24,548 bases of DNA from Prevotella sp. UBA6387 (GTDB lineage Bacteria; Bacteroidota; Bacteroidia; Bacteroidales; Bacteroidaceae). A program made the translations under genes and the position numbers. The notes under the pieces were generated by a model. The model searched no databases. It had not been told where the DNA came from and saw nothing but the letters and a program-made list of their open reading frames with translations. Positions 1-6,944 of the stretch are shown piece by piece. The DNA is taken from NCBI GenBank assembly GCA_002437565.1, contig DJQL01000023.1, forward strand, positions 1 to 24,548. The letters run 5' to 3'. Position 1 is the first letter of the stretch, and every line of letters begins with the position of its first letter.

Positions 1-85
1 CAGTCTTGGCCTTGTTTCCTGCCGATGTGAGGTTGTAATAGTTGCGGCTGATATAACACAGTCTGTGTCGTTTTATATATCCCAT
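1..85 (-). CDS. 5' end of a gene leaving the window, possible glycosyltransferase
   Basis: An ATG at 85-83 on the minus strand opens a frame that stays open for 28 codons to the window edge. It begins 7 bp after the stop codon of the kinase gene, so it is very probably the next gene of the same operon. The visible N-terminus reads MGYIKRHRLCYISRNYYN and then LTSAGNKAKT. The pattern of a short hydrophobic strand followed by ISRNY and SAGNKAKT recalls the N-terminus of Bacteroidales galactofuranosyltransferase-like glycosyltransferases. That match rests on memory of the family and on fewer than 30 residues. A glycosyltransferase beside an LPS-kinase-like protein would fit an envelope polysaccharide role. 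That a real coding start is present is fairly secure; the product is not. Confidence 0.5.
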   Translation of the reverse strand, partial: MGYIKRHRLCYISRNYYNLTSAGNKAKT

Positions 86-92
86 TGTTGAT

Positions 93-848
93 TTATAGTT
101 CCAATTTGAATGGTATCTCATGTTTCTTGCCGTATCTCGTCCAGAACTTGGCACGCTCTTTCATCACATAGTTCACCGCTTCGTCCACATTGGCGTTTCT
201 AAGCAAGGCGTACTCCGTGGCAAGAATCCTTATGAAGTCCTTTGGCCCCCAAAACTTGCGTAGGTTGTACAGTCCCTGCTTGACGCTTACTGGGCCAAAG
301 TTCATGCGGTTTATGTCCACAAGCGAGAAGTGGAAGCCCTCATCGTCTTGTTTCCACAACACATTGCCTGGTGTAAAGTCTTTGTGGAGCACGTCGCTTT
401 CATGTATTTTTGCCGCGAAGTGGGCGAGAGCTTTTGCAAGTGATTTGTAACTGCCAGGCTTGGCGTTGCCCACTTCATATAGCGTGTGTCCATAGTCGCA
501 CTGAAGGGTTATCAGATAACTATATCCAAGCAAATAGAAAGAGTTTCGCTCTTCTATTAATGCTATGGGTTCAGGAGTTTCTATGCCTTTGTTTTTCAAT
601 ATCATGGGATAGTCGAAAGCCCGTTGGCATTTCGGCTTCCTTATTCCCCATGAATATACAAGCCGATTGGGACCGTGAGGTATATGATAGCGCTTTACAT
701 TCACGAGCGTTCCATCCGGAGCGGTTAGCACCTTGATGAGGTTACGCTTATTGTATATCTCCTTGCCTTCCAGTTCGAAAACATCGGGTATGCTCTCTAT
801 GAAACGTCTCCAGTGCTCGTATTTCGGGTTAATCTTTATCATTCTCAT
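93..848 (-). CDS. Lipopolysaccharide kinase (InaA/Kdo kinase-like) family protein
   Basis: This 251-residue cytoplasmic protein has a small kinase-like fold of the lipopolysaccharide core kinase group (InaA/WaaP/KdkA-like), whose members phosphorylate Kdo or heptose in the LPS inner core. Visible motifs are the ATP-site lysine in VNVKRY (K52), the catalytic loop HKDFTPGNVL (H155, D157, N162), and the metal-binding VDIN (D178), which replaces the DFG of ordinary kinases. Length is typical. The start at 848 (MRMIK) is used; an ATG two codons later is equally possible. It begins 21 bp after the stop of the ATPase/nuclease gene and is followed after 7 bp by a possible glycosyltransferase, so an LPS or surface-glycan substrate is likely. 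The exact sugar acceptor cannot be read from the sequence. Confidence 0.8.
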   Translation of the reverse strand: MRMIKINPKYEHWRRFIESIPDVFELEGKEIYNKRNLIKVLTAPDGTLVNVKRYHIPHGPNRLVYSWGIRKPKCQRAFDYPMILKNKGIETPEPIALIEERNSFYLLGYSYLITLQCDYGHTLYEVGNAKPGSYKSLAKALAHFAAKIHESDVLHKDFTPGNVLWKQDDEGFHFSLVDINRMNFGPVSVKQGLYNLRKFWGPKDFIRILATEYALLRNANVDEAVNYVMKERAKFWTRYGKKHEIPFKLEL

Positions 849-869
849 TTTGATGCAGAAACATGAATG

Positions 870-2594
870 TCATACCTCTTCCATCCTCTTCATTTCCCAC
901 CCACTGAACTGGATGATGATCTTGTGCAATGTCGTGCCTTGGCGCAATACTTCTATTCTTGGCGCGGCGGCATAGCGGTTTATTTGCTCTACCGCCTCTT
1001 GCCATTGCGTTTCAGCCTTGCTCTCGAAATCCTTGGCTGGCAACATCTTCAGCTCGATGATGTAGCTGTGCTTGGTAGGGTAGTGGGTCAAGTCGGGCAA
1101 GAGGAAAAAGTCGCAGTAGCCATGGTTAAGTTCCAGCTCCGGGGCCGTGATGTAATAGTTGCTCATGTAGAGATAAGCCATGAAGAACCCTTGCAGGTTG
1201 CGCTCTGCCTCGATGCCATCACGCACTGATGCCACTTCCGCGTAAGCTTTCGACATGAACCCGAGCACCTCTTGCCATTTCCCCTCGAAAGCCATGTAGG
1301 TCATCATGTATCCGAAATCATTCAGGTTGATGTGGTTGATGTCTTGGTATTGCTCTTGCAGATAGCCATAATATTGGCGGCGCACGTTGTTGTTTGGTAT
1401 TCCGAGTACCAGCATGTCGCCGAAAGTATCCTTGATGGTAAGCATGCCATAGTAGAACAACAAGCTGGGGAAGACTTCTGGCTTCACGATTTCGCTGGCA
1501 GGGAACGTCTCGTACAGATTAGCCACGATGCTTCCTTCTTCCGTGATCTTGCGGATGATGCCTTTGCGGTTGCCGTCCAACTTGTCGAGTTGTAGCAGGC
1601 GTTTCATCTTGTTGTAGTCGGTCTTGGTGTTGGGGTCTATCATCTGTTTGGGTCCTCTACCGTTGTCCATATAGTTGCGGAGGTAATATAACACCATATC
1701 GCAATTGAAGACCCTAACTTTGCTTTTTAGACATTCTTCGGAGAAGCAATAGTTGTCATACCATGGCTTGATTTCCGCTATCATGGCCTCGATGTCGCTA
1801 TCTGCTGGAATCTGCCCGGCGTCGCGATAGCGCGTGAACATCGCGCGCACGTCTTCCGTGCTGAAGCCTAACATCTTGTCAAACTCAGGCTTGGTGGAGA
1901 TGTGCCAACCTATGTTGAAGCCGCTTGTCACGTCGTCCAAGGTGACAGGACTTACGCCCATCATGAAAATCTTGGCGAAAGACCCCTTGAACTTCTTGAA
2001 GTAATCGCGGTAAAAGCCACTTGCATGCGTCATGGCGTGGTACACTTCCTCTCCCTGCTCGTTGAGCACGGTGTTGGTGAAGTTGTCGTATTCGTCGATG
2101 ATGAGGTAGAGCTTAAAGTGATTTTCCTTGGCACACTTTTGGATGATAGCCAACTTGCTGGAAGCTATGTCTGTGGAAAGAACGGCTTTTCGGATTTCTT
2201 CACCATAAAACTCTGCATATCGGTTGATAAAAGCATCGAAGCAAATGTCGCAATATGAGTTGAAACGCTCTTCAAGGTTGTCGATATTGCCTCCCACTTG
2301 CGAAAAATCCAGTGAGAGTATTTGGTAATTGCCTTGCAAGCTCGTGGGATGGCTGCCAATCCACAAGTCACCGAAAATCTCTTGGAATTGATCTTTCTTC
2401 TTGATGTCGTAGTAGGTCTCGAGCATGCTGAGAAACAAGCTCTTGCCAAATCGGCGAGGACGAATGAATATCAGGTTGTCGGGTTGATTCTCCAGCAACG
2501 GGATATACATGGTCTTGTCTACGTAATACTGATTTTCACGTATTACCCTTTCAAAGTCGGACACTCCGTATGGTACTCTTTTCGGCTCTATCAT
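870..2594 (-). CDS. AAA-ATPase-like / PD-(D/E)XK nuclease-domain protein
   Basis: This 574-residue protein belongs to the large Bacteroidales family that joins an N-terminal AAA-ATPase-like domain (PF09820 type) to a C-terminal PD-(D/E)XK nuclease-like domain (PF08011 type). The N-terminus GVSDFERVIRENQYYVDKT is the family hallmark. Walker A is RPRRFGKS (residues 45-52) and Walker B is LYLIIDEYD (162-170). The C-terminal nuclease-like core shows GYCDFFL (D495) and YIIELKM (E514, K516), so the D...ExK triad looks intact. No substrate or pathway is established for this family; many paralogues per genome are usual, and a role in mobile-element or phage biology has been suggested only by inference. 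A short, mostly non-coding leader precedes it, and the LPS-kinase-like gene follows after 21 bp. Confidence 0.88.
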   Translation of the reverse strand: MIEPKRVPYGVSDFERVIRENQYYVDKTMYIPLLENQPDNLIFIRPRRFGKSLFLSMLETYYDIKKKDQFQEIFGDLWIGSHPTSLQGNYQILSLDFSQVGGNIDNLEERFNSYCDICFDAFINRYAEFYGEEIRKAVLSTDIASSKLAIIQKCAKENHFKLYLIIDEYDNFTNTVLNEQGEEVYHAMTHASGFYRDYFKKFKGSFAKIFMMGVSPVTLDDVTSGFNIGWHISTKPEFDKMLGFSTEDVRAMFTRYRDAGQIPADSDIEAMIAEIKPWYDNYCFSEECLKSKVRVFNCDMVLYYLRNYMDNGRGPKQMIDPNTKTDYNKMKRLLQLDKLDGNRKGIIRKITEEGSIVANLYETFPASEIVKPEVFPSLLFYYGMLTIKDTFGDMLVLGIPNNNVRRQYYGYLQEQYQDINHINLNDFGYMMTYMAFEGKWQEVLGFMSKAYAEVASVRDGIEAERNLQGFFMAYLYMSNYYITAPELELNHGYCDFFLLPDLTHYPTKHSYIIELKMLPAKDFESKAETQWQEAVEQINRYAAAPRIEVLRQGTTLHKIIIQFSGWEMKRMEEV

Positions 2595-2758
2595 GGCGCA
2601 AACATTATATTTTCCGTAAAGTTACAAAATTATGCCCAAACAGACATGGTCTTTGGCCATAATTTTAGGCTCTTCTGGAATTTAGAGTGAAGGCATACCC
2701 CTGCAAAGCGTGTGGGACACGTCGTTGTGAAATAACGCGACCCGAATGGGAATGGCAT

Positions 2759-2868
2759 TGCAGGGGCCGGTTTTATACCGGCCCACAAAAAACGTCCCAA
2801 CCATTGAAAACGGGCGTGTTTTATCGGTCGAACATTCTCTCTGGGCCGGCATAAAACTGGCCCCTGCA
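2759..2868. repeat. Pair of inverted 27-bp GC-rich repeats, each hairpin-forming
   Basis: The left arm at 2759-2785 starts TGCAGGGGCCGG and the right arm at 2842-2868 is its reverse complement with 25 of 27 positions identical. The two arms are separated by 56 bp. Within the left arm, GGGCCGGT and ACCGGCCC (2764-2784) form a perfect 8-bp stem around a TTTAT loop. A further CCCCTGCA lies at 2698-2705. The arrangement resembles a REP/MITE-like dispersed element; no transposase is present. Confidence 0.75.
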
Positions 2869-3031
2869 CCAGATGATAATATTTTACAAATGGTCGTCTG
2901 AGAATCATTTTTTTTCAATCAAGACGTCTCTTGGTCGAAAAAACGCGATTCTTGGGTCGTTTTTGTAAACTATTGAATATTAATAGGTTGTGATTTTGTG
3001 GCTCTCTATGTGTTGCCGATTCCATCAAAAA

Positions 3032-3126
3032 GCGTCGGCTTCACGCCGTAATCGCATCGCCTTTACGCCCTAAAGCCGACGGTTTCACGCCGTGATCGCG
3101 TTGCCTTTACGCCGTAAAGCCGACGA
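3032..3126. repeat. Two tandem ~43-bp GC-rich repeat units plus partial third
   Basis: Unit 1 (3032-3074) and unit 2 (3075-3118) share the blocks TTCACGCCGT, ATCGC, GCCTTTACGCC and TAAA. A partial third unit begins GCCGACGA at 3119. The unit ends GTCGGCTT (3034-3041) and AAGCCGAC (3073-3080) are perfect inverted repeats, so each unit can fold. The units are directly abutting with no spacers, so this is not a CRISPR. Its function is unknown. Confidence 0.7.
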
Positions 3127-3374
3127 CATTTGGCCAAAAATGCAAGAAAATGTGGTCGAAAACCGGCTGGAAGAGTTGCCAAGGGGCACCTCGAAGTCGT
3201 TTTCTCGTTGTATATGCACCTGTTCTGAAGTGTTAAATTTTGGCAATAATATTTTACATTTCAGCGTGGGCGCATGTTGCAGTCCATGCGAGTTCCACGT
3301 AACTACAAAGACGCGATTCGGCAGAGAAACCTTGCCAGGCATCTACCTTTTGCCATTTGTGTTGTAGTGGGTAA

Positions 3375-3415
3375 GAAAAAAGCCCAGGCTTCACTTCATG
3401 TTTGGCCTTGGCTTT
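3375..3415 (-). terminator. Rho-independent terminator of the yicC-gmk-nadD operon
   Basis: On the minus strand, AAAGCCAAGGC (3415-3405) pairs with GCCTGGGCTTT (3389-3379) with one mismatch around a 15-nt loop, and is followed by a run of six T (3380-3375). It lies 13 bp after the nadD stop codon, in the right place to end the leftward operon. Confidence 0.8.
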
Positions 3416-3427
3416 TGATACAATATC

Positions 3428-4024
3428 CTACTTCCCTGTGAGATATGCCTCCTTAACGATCTCTTCCACTTGGCTTGGCACCATGCCTGTTATAGGCAGT
3501 CCTTGCCTTATGTTGTTTCTTATCATGGTGCTGCTAATGTCGTATAGGCCCGTGTCGTATAGCCGCACGTTGCGTGGCAGCGTTGCCGTGTCTATCGGGC
3601 AGTCGGGTCGGGCGTAGACGGCGATGTTAAAGTGGGAGAGTATGTAGTCGGGCTTTGCCCAGCGGCTGAACGCCAGCCAGTTGTCCGCCCCGATGATAAG
3701 TGTGAACTGGCAGTCGGGATAGTCGGTCTTGAGGTGCAGCAACGTGTTCCACGTGTAAGAAGGCTTAGGCAGATGAAACTCATAGTCGGAAGCCACGAGA
3801 TGATGTTCGCCCGTGAGAGCTTGCCTTGTTATTTCAAGTCTCTTTTCATCATCAATTAAGTCTGTGGAAGACTTCTTCAAGGGGTTGAGCGGTGACACTA
3901 CAAACCAAATCTCGTCAAGGTGGGCAAGACTTAGCATGCGCTTGGCTATGCCAATGTGGCCCACATGGACGGGATTGAAACTGCCTCCGAAGATGCCTAT
4001 GCGGCGTGGCTGGCTAATAGGCAT
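3428..4024 (-). CDS. nadD: Nicotinate-nucleotide adenylyltransferase
   Basis: NadD transfers AMP from ATP to nicotinate mononucleotide to give nicotinate adenine dinucleotide, the penultimate step of NAD synthesis, in the cytoplasm. The 198-residue length is normal. The nucleotidyltransferase signature GGSFNPVHVGH (residues 13-23, with the two HxGH-type histidines H20 and H23) and the C-terminal ISSTMIRNNIRQG (the conserved IS-S/T-x-IR loop) are both present. It starts 6 bp after the gmk stop codon and ends just before a clear terminator, so it is the last gene of a yicC-gmk-nadD operon, an order common in Bacteroidota. The identification is secure. Confidence 0.96.
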   Translation of the reverse strand: MPISQPRRIGIFGGSFNPVHVGHIGIAKRMLSLAHLDEIWFVVSPLNPLKKSSTDLIDDEKRLEITRQALTGEHHLVASDYEFHLPKPSYTWNTLLHLKTDYPDCQFTLIIGADNWLAFSRWAKPDYILSHFNIAVYARPDCPIDTATLPRNVRLYDTGLYDISSTMIRNNIRQGLPITGMVPSQVEEIVKEAYLTGK

Positions 4025-4030
4025 TGTCAG

Positions 4031-4603
4031 CTAAGCTTTAAGGAAATCGCTGACGAGGCGGTAAGTGTCTTGCTTGGCTTTCTCCAAGTCGTCGTTTACG
4101 ACGATATGGTCAAACTCCTTTGCGAAAGTAAGCTCATAGGCAGCCTTTGCCAATCGCTGCTCTATCACCTCAGGAGCGTCGGTGGCGCGATGCACGAGCC
4201 TGCGCCTGAGCTCCTCTATGGATGGTGGTTGTACGAAGATGCTCAACGCCCGCATGCCATAATGCTTTTTGATGTTGCAGCCGCCTTTCACGTCCACGTC
4301 GAACACCACGTTCTCGCCACGCACGGCCTGGCTCTCCACCTGCGACTTCAGTGTGCCGTAGAAACGGTCGGCGTAAACCTCCTCGTATTCGAGAAACTCG
4401 CCGTCGCTTATTTTCTTTTTGAACTCCTCTGGCGTGAGGAAGAGATATTCCACGCCGTTTCGCTCCGTGCCGCGTGGCGCGCGCGTTGTGGCGCTTATTG
4501 AGAAGGCGAGGTTCAATTCCGGGTGCTCCTTCATCAGCCATTGCACGATGGTGCTCTTGCCAGAGCCGCTTGGCGCGGAAAAGATAATCAGTTTGCCAGT
4601 CAT
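4031..4603 (-). CDS. gmk: Guanylate kinase
   Basis: Guanylate kinase phosphorylates GMP to GDP with ATP and is essential for GTP supply and recycling. The 190-residue protein opens with a P-loop, SAPSGSGKS (residues 9-17), followed by the GMP-binding stretch SISATTRAPRGTE and GVEYLF. The lid and C-terminal region HYGMRALSIFVQPPS and LRRRLVHR are typical. It sits between yicC (36 bp upstream) and nadD (6 bp downstream) on the same strand and has no visible terminator on either side, consistent with one transcript. Nothing unusual was seen. Confidence 0.97.
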   Translation of the reverse strand: MTGKLIIFSAPSGSGKSTIVQWLMKEHPELNLAFSISATTRAPRGTERNGVEYLFLTPEEFKKKISDGEFLEYEEVYADRFYGTLKSQVESQAVRGENVVFDVDVKGGCNIKKHYGMRALSIFVQPPSIEELRRRLVHRATDAPEVIEQRLAKAAYELTFAKEFDHIVVNDDLEKAKQDTYRLVSDFLKA

Positions 4604-4639
4604 GTCAATTCTTTTGATTAAAGACGTTCAACAATATGT

Positions 4640-5515
4640 TTACAACGCGTTGAGCACCTGCTCCTTGATTTGCTCAAGCTCATCCTTCATCTTCACCACG
4701 ATGTTTTGCATCTCTGCCTGGTTGCTCTTCGAGCCAGTGGTGTTTATCTCGCGTCCCATCTCTTGCGCTATGAAGCCGAGCTTCTTGCCGTTGGGCTGGT
4801 CTTCCGCCATGGTCTCACGGAAATATTTGAGGTGGTTGGCCAGGCGTTGCTTCTCCTCGCTTATGTCGAGCTTCTCGATGTAATAGATAAGCTCTTGCTC
4901 AAGGCGGTTCTTGTCGTATTGCACCTCCGGAATCTGCTGCAAGCCTTTTATTATAGATTCCTTTATCTTAGGCACACGGCTCTTCTCGTATGGCTCAATG
5001 CTTATAAGAAGTTTTTCTATGTTGTCCACTTTCTCGTGGAACTTCTTCTCCAGTGCGGCGCCTTCCTGCTTGCGGAAAGCCACGAGGTTGTCCACGGCCT
5101 GCTCTATCGCACCTTTCACCACTTCCCATTCCTCGTCGCTGAGTTCCTCTACATTGGTCCTTGTCAGCACGTCGGGCATGCGCGTCAACGTGCTGAACCA
5201 GTCGGCAGGCTCTGGTATGCCAGCCTTTTCCGAGATGGCTTTCAGCTGCTTGTAGTAGTCCTCGACGAGGGCAGCGTTGATAGGCGTGGCGTCAACCACT
5301 GTGTCTTTCTCCGTCCAAAGGGCGAAGTCTACCTTACCGCGTGAGAGCTTCTTTGCTATGTATTGTCTTATTTCCATCTCCTTCTCGCGATATAGCGGAG
5401 CCACACGCGTGGATAGGTCAAGGGCCTTGCTGTTGAGCGATTTAATCTCAACGTTGATTTTCTTGTCTTTGTAAACCACTACGGACTTGCCGTAGCCCGT
5501 CATAGAGAGTATCAT
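4640..5515 (-). CDS. YicC family protein (probable RNA endonuclease)
   Basis: YicC-family proteins begin with a strongly conserved M-x-x-SMTGYGK, and here MILSMTGYGK starts at 5515; a longer frame from 5542 adds nine residues with no family counterpart, so I choose 5515 (291 residues). The N-terminal YicC domain contains VEIKSLNSKALDLS, and the C-terminal DUF1732 region contains LNNHLK-like RLANHLKYF and GKKLGFIAQEMGREINT-type sequence with TGSKSN. E. coli YicC has been described as an endoribonuclease linked to sRNA decay; that activity is transferred here by family only. It is the first gene of the yicC-gmk-nadD operon, with a Bacteroidota -7 element just upstream. Confidence 0.93.
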   Translation of the reverse strand: MILSMTGYGKSVVVYKDKKINVEIKSLNSKALDLSTRVAPLYREKEMEIRQYIAKKLSRGKVDFALWTEKDTVVDATPINAALVEDYYKQLKAISEKAGIPEPADWFSTLTRMPDVLTRTNVEELSDEEWEVVKGAIEQAVDNLVAFRKQEGAALEKKFHEKVDNIEKLLISIEPYEKSRVPKIKESIIKGLQQIPEVQYDKNRLEQELIYYIEKLDISEEKQRLANHLKYFRETMAEDQPNGKKLGFIAQEMGREINTTGSKSNQAEMQNIVVKMKDELEQIKEQVLNAL

Positions 5516-5539
5516 GTTTATTTGTGCGTTAAATTTCTG

Positions 5540-5547
5540 CAAAAGTA
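5540..5547 (-). promoter_or_regulatory. Putative -7 element for yicC operon
   Basis: TACTTTTG followed by C on the minus strand matches the Bacteroidota -7 consensus TAnnTTTG and ends about 24 bp before the chosen yicC start. No clear -33 TTTG is seen at the expected spacing. This placement also argues against the longer yicC frame starting at 5542, which would lie inside the promoter. Confidence 0.5.
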
Positions 5548-5569
5548 CAAAATTGGATGGAAAAAGGAG

Positions 5570-5577
5570 TAAATTTG
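5570..5577 (+). promoter_or_regulatory. Putative -7 element for the tsaB-rseP gene cluster
   Basis: TAAATTTG followed by CAC matches TAnnTTTG and lies about 42 bp upstream of the tsaB start, facing away from the yicC element. The -33 element is not obvious. The 76-bp gap between the divergent genes thus appears to hold back-to-back promoters. Confidence 0.45.
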
Positions 5578-5618
5578 CACTTTATTAAGAATAATATTGG
5601 CTTAATACGCATAAAAAT

Positions 5619-6311
5619 ATGTCTTGTGTATTGAATATTGAGACAAGCACCAACGTTTGTTCTGTGGCCGTGAGCCAAGATGGTGCTTGCATTTTTGAGA
5701 AAGAGGATCATTCTGGTCCCAACCATGCTGAGCGCTTAGGCTCATTTGTTGACGAGGCTTTGTCGTTTACTGACAACCATGGCATTCCTTTTGATGCTGT
5801 AGCTGTGAGCTGTGGGCCAGGTAGTTACACAGGTCTTCGCATCGGCGTGAGCATGGCCAAGGGCATTTGTTATGGCCGAGGCCTGAAGCTCTTGGGCGTG
5901 CCTACGCTGGAAATACTTTGCGTGCCAGTGCTTCTTCATGAGATGGTGAAGGAGGAGGACGCGTTGCTCTGTCCTATGCTCGATGCTCGCCGCATGGAGG
6001 TCTACGCACAGCTCTTCGACCGCTCGCTCAAAGAGGTGCGCCCCATCCACGCCGACGTGGTGGATGCCGACACTTACAAGGAGTGGCTCGACAAGGGGCC
6101 GGTGTATTTCTTTGGCGACGGAGCCAAGAAGTGTAGGGATGTCATAAATCATCCCAATGCCCACTTCATAGACGACATTGAGCCTTTGGCCAAAAACATG
6201 ATGCCGCTGGCCGAGAAGCGAATGGCCGAGGGCAAATTTGAGGACGTGGCCTACTTTGTGCCTTTCTACTTGAAGAATTTCGTGGCCAAGTTGCCTCGCA
6301 AACTCCTGTAA
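5619..6311 (+). CDS. tsaB: tRNA t6A37 biosynthesis protein TsaB
   Basis: TsaB is the inactive-homologue scaffold partner of TsaD in the complex that places threonylcarbamoyl on A37 of ANN-decoding tRNAs. The 230-residue protein has the ASKHA-fold N-terminus LNIETSTNVCSVAV and the conserved AVSCGPGSYTGLRIGVSMAKG (residues ~63-82). The HGP-like SGPNHAERL replaces the metal-binding motif of TsaD, as expected for TsaB. It opens the rightward cluster, 15 bp before the DUF4290 gene, and has its own probable promoter. Length and motifs are normal. Confidence 0.95.
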   Translation: MSCVLNIETSTNVCSVAVSQDGACIFEKEDHSGPNHAERLGSFVDEALSFTDNHGIPFDAVAVSCGPGSYTGLRIGVSMAKGICYGRGLKLLGVPTLEILCVPVLLHEMVKEEDALLCPMLDARRMEVYAQLFDRSLKEVRPIHADVVDADTYKEWLDKGPVYFFGDGAKKCRDVINHPNAHFIDDIEPLAKNMMPLAEKRMAEGKFEDVAYFVPFYLKNFVAKLPRKLL

Positions 6312-6326
6312 CCACATCATTTTTAC

Positions 6327-6935
6327 ATGAACATAAAAGGTTTAGACTATAACACCCAGCGAGAAAAACTCGTGTTGCCGGAATATGGGCGCGAGATACA
6401 GAAGATGGTTGACTATTGCATGACGCTGCCCGACCGTGACGAGCGCTTGCGCTGCGCCCATGCCATAATAGACACCATGAAACTGATGAACCCACAGTTG
6501 ACGCAAACCGACAACTACAGGCAGAAGCTATGGGACCAGCTCGCGTTGATAAGCGATTTCAAGCTTGACATAGACTGGCCAGTCGATATATCCAAGGCAA
6601 AGGTGATAAGCGAGAAGCCACAGCCGCTCAAATATGAGACGGGCAGGATACCGGTGCGTCACTATGGCAAGTTGGTCTTCGAGCTTTTCAGCAAGTTGAA
6701 GAACATGGAACCAGGAGAGGAGCGCGACCAGCTGTCGGCACTTACCGCCAACCAGATGAAGCGGGACCTCGTGCAATGGGGACATGGCCTTTGCGACGAT
6801 GAGAAAGTGGCGAGTGACCTCGCCAACTTCACCGACGGTAAGATACAGCTCGACCTCGACCACTTTAAGTTTGAGCGGGTTGACATGAGGGCCTTGGCGC
6901 CAACTGGCAATGGCAAGAAACGCAAGAAAAAATAA
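6327..6935 (+). CDS. DUF4290 domain-containing protein
   Basis: This 202-residue protein matches the Bacteroidota-specific DUF4290 family, recognised by its N-terminus LDYNTQREKLVLPEYGR and the conserved PEYGREIQKMVDY and DRDERLRCAHAII stretches. The function is unknown. The C-terminus is highly basic and ends KKRKKK, suggesting nucleic-acid contact or ribosome association, but that is only inference. There is no signal peptide or membrane segment. It lies 15 bp after tsaB and 9 bp before murA, and this linkage to murA is commonly conserved in the phylum. Confidence 0.9.
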   Translation: MNIKGLDYNTQREKLVLPEYGREIQKMVDYCMTLPDRDERLRCAHAIIDTMKLMNPQLTQTDNYRQKLWDQLALISDFKLDIDWPVDISKAKVISEKPQPLKYETGRIPVRHYGKLVFELFSKLKNMEPGEERDQLSALTANQMKRDLVQWGHGLCDDEKVASDLANFTDGKIQLDLDHFKFERVDMRALAPTGNGKKRKKK

Positions 6936-6944
6936 ACTGGACTT

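Larger units (their letters stand above)
2595..3427. other. Gene-free 833-bp intergenic region with repeats
   Basis: I see no credible gene here on either strand; the open frames are short, lack family resemblance and cross the repeats. It contains the upstream region of the leftward ATPase/nuclease gene, two inverted copies of a GC-rich 27-bp element (2759-2785 and 2842-2868), two tandem copies of a ~43-bp element (3032-3118), and the terminator of the leftward nadD gene (3375-3415). A 12-mer, TAATATTTTACA, occurs near 2877 and again near 3246. This looks like a landing area for small dispersed repeats between an accessory and a core block. Confidence 0.7.

Noticed and set aside
2630..2918. 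Small minus-strand open frames over the 27-bp inverted repeats
   Set aside because: Their translations are just the repeat sequence read in two frames; the repeat structure is the better explanation.
3032..3126. Possible CRISPR array
   Set aside because: Units abut with no spacers, only two copies are complete, and no cas gene is nearby.
3085..3367. Open frames of 85-91 codons on both strands in the 2595-3427 gap
   Set aside because: They run through the tandem repeat, overlap each other on opposite strands, and have no ribosome-binding site or recognisable domain.
4670..5344. 224-codon plus-strand open frame over yicC
   Set aside because: Leucine/valine-rich shadow of the conserved yicC coding strand, with no start context or homology.
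5516..5542. Longer yicC start at 5542
   Set aside because: It adds nine residues absent from the family and would overlap the -7 promoter element at 5540-5547; MILSMTGYGK at 5515 fits the conserved N-terminus.
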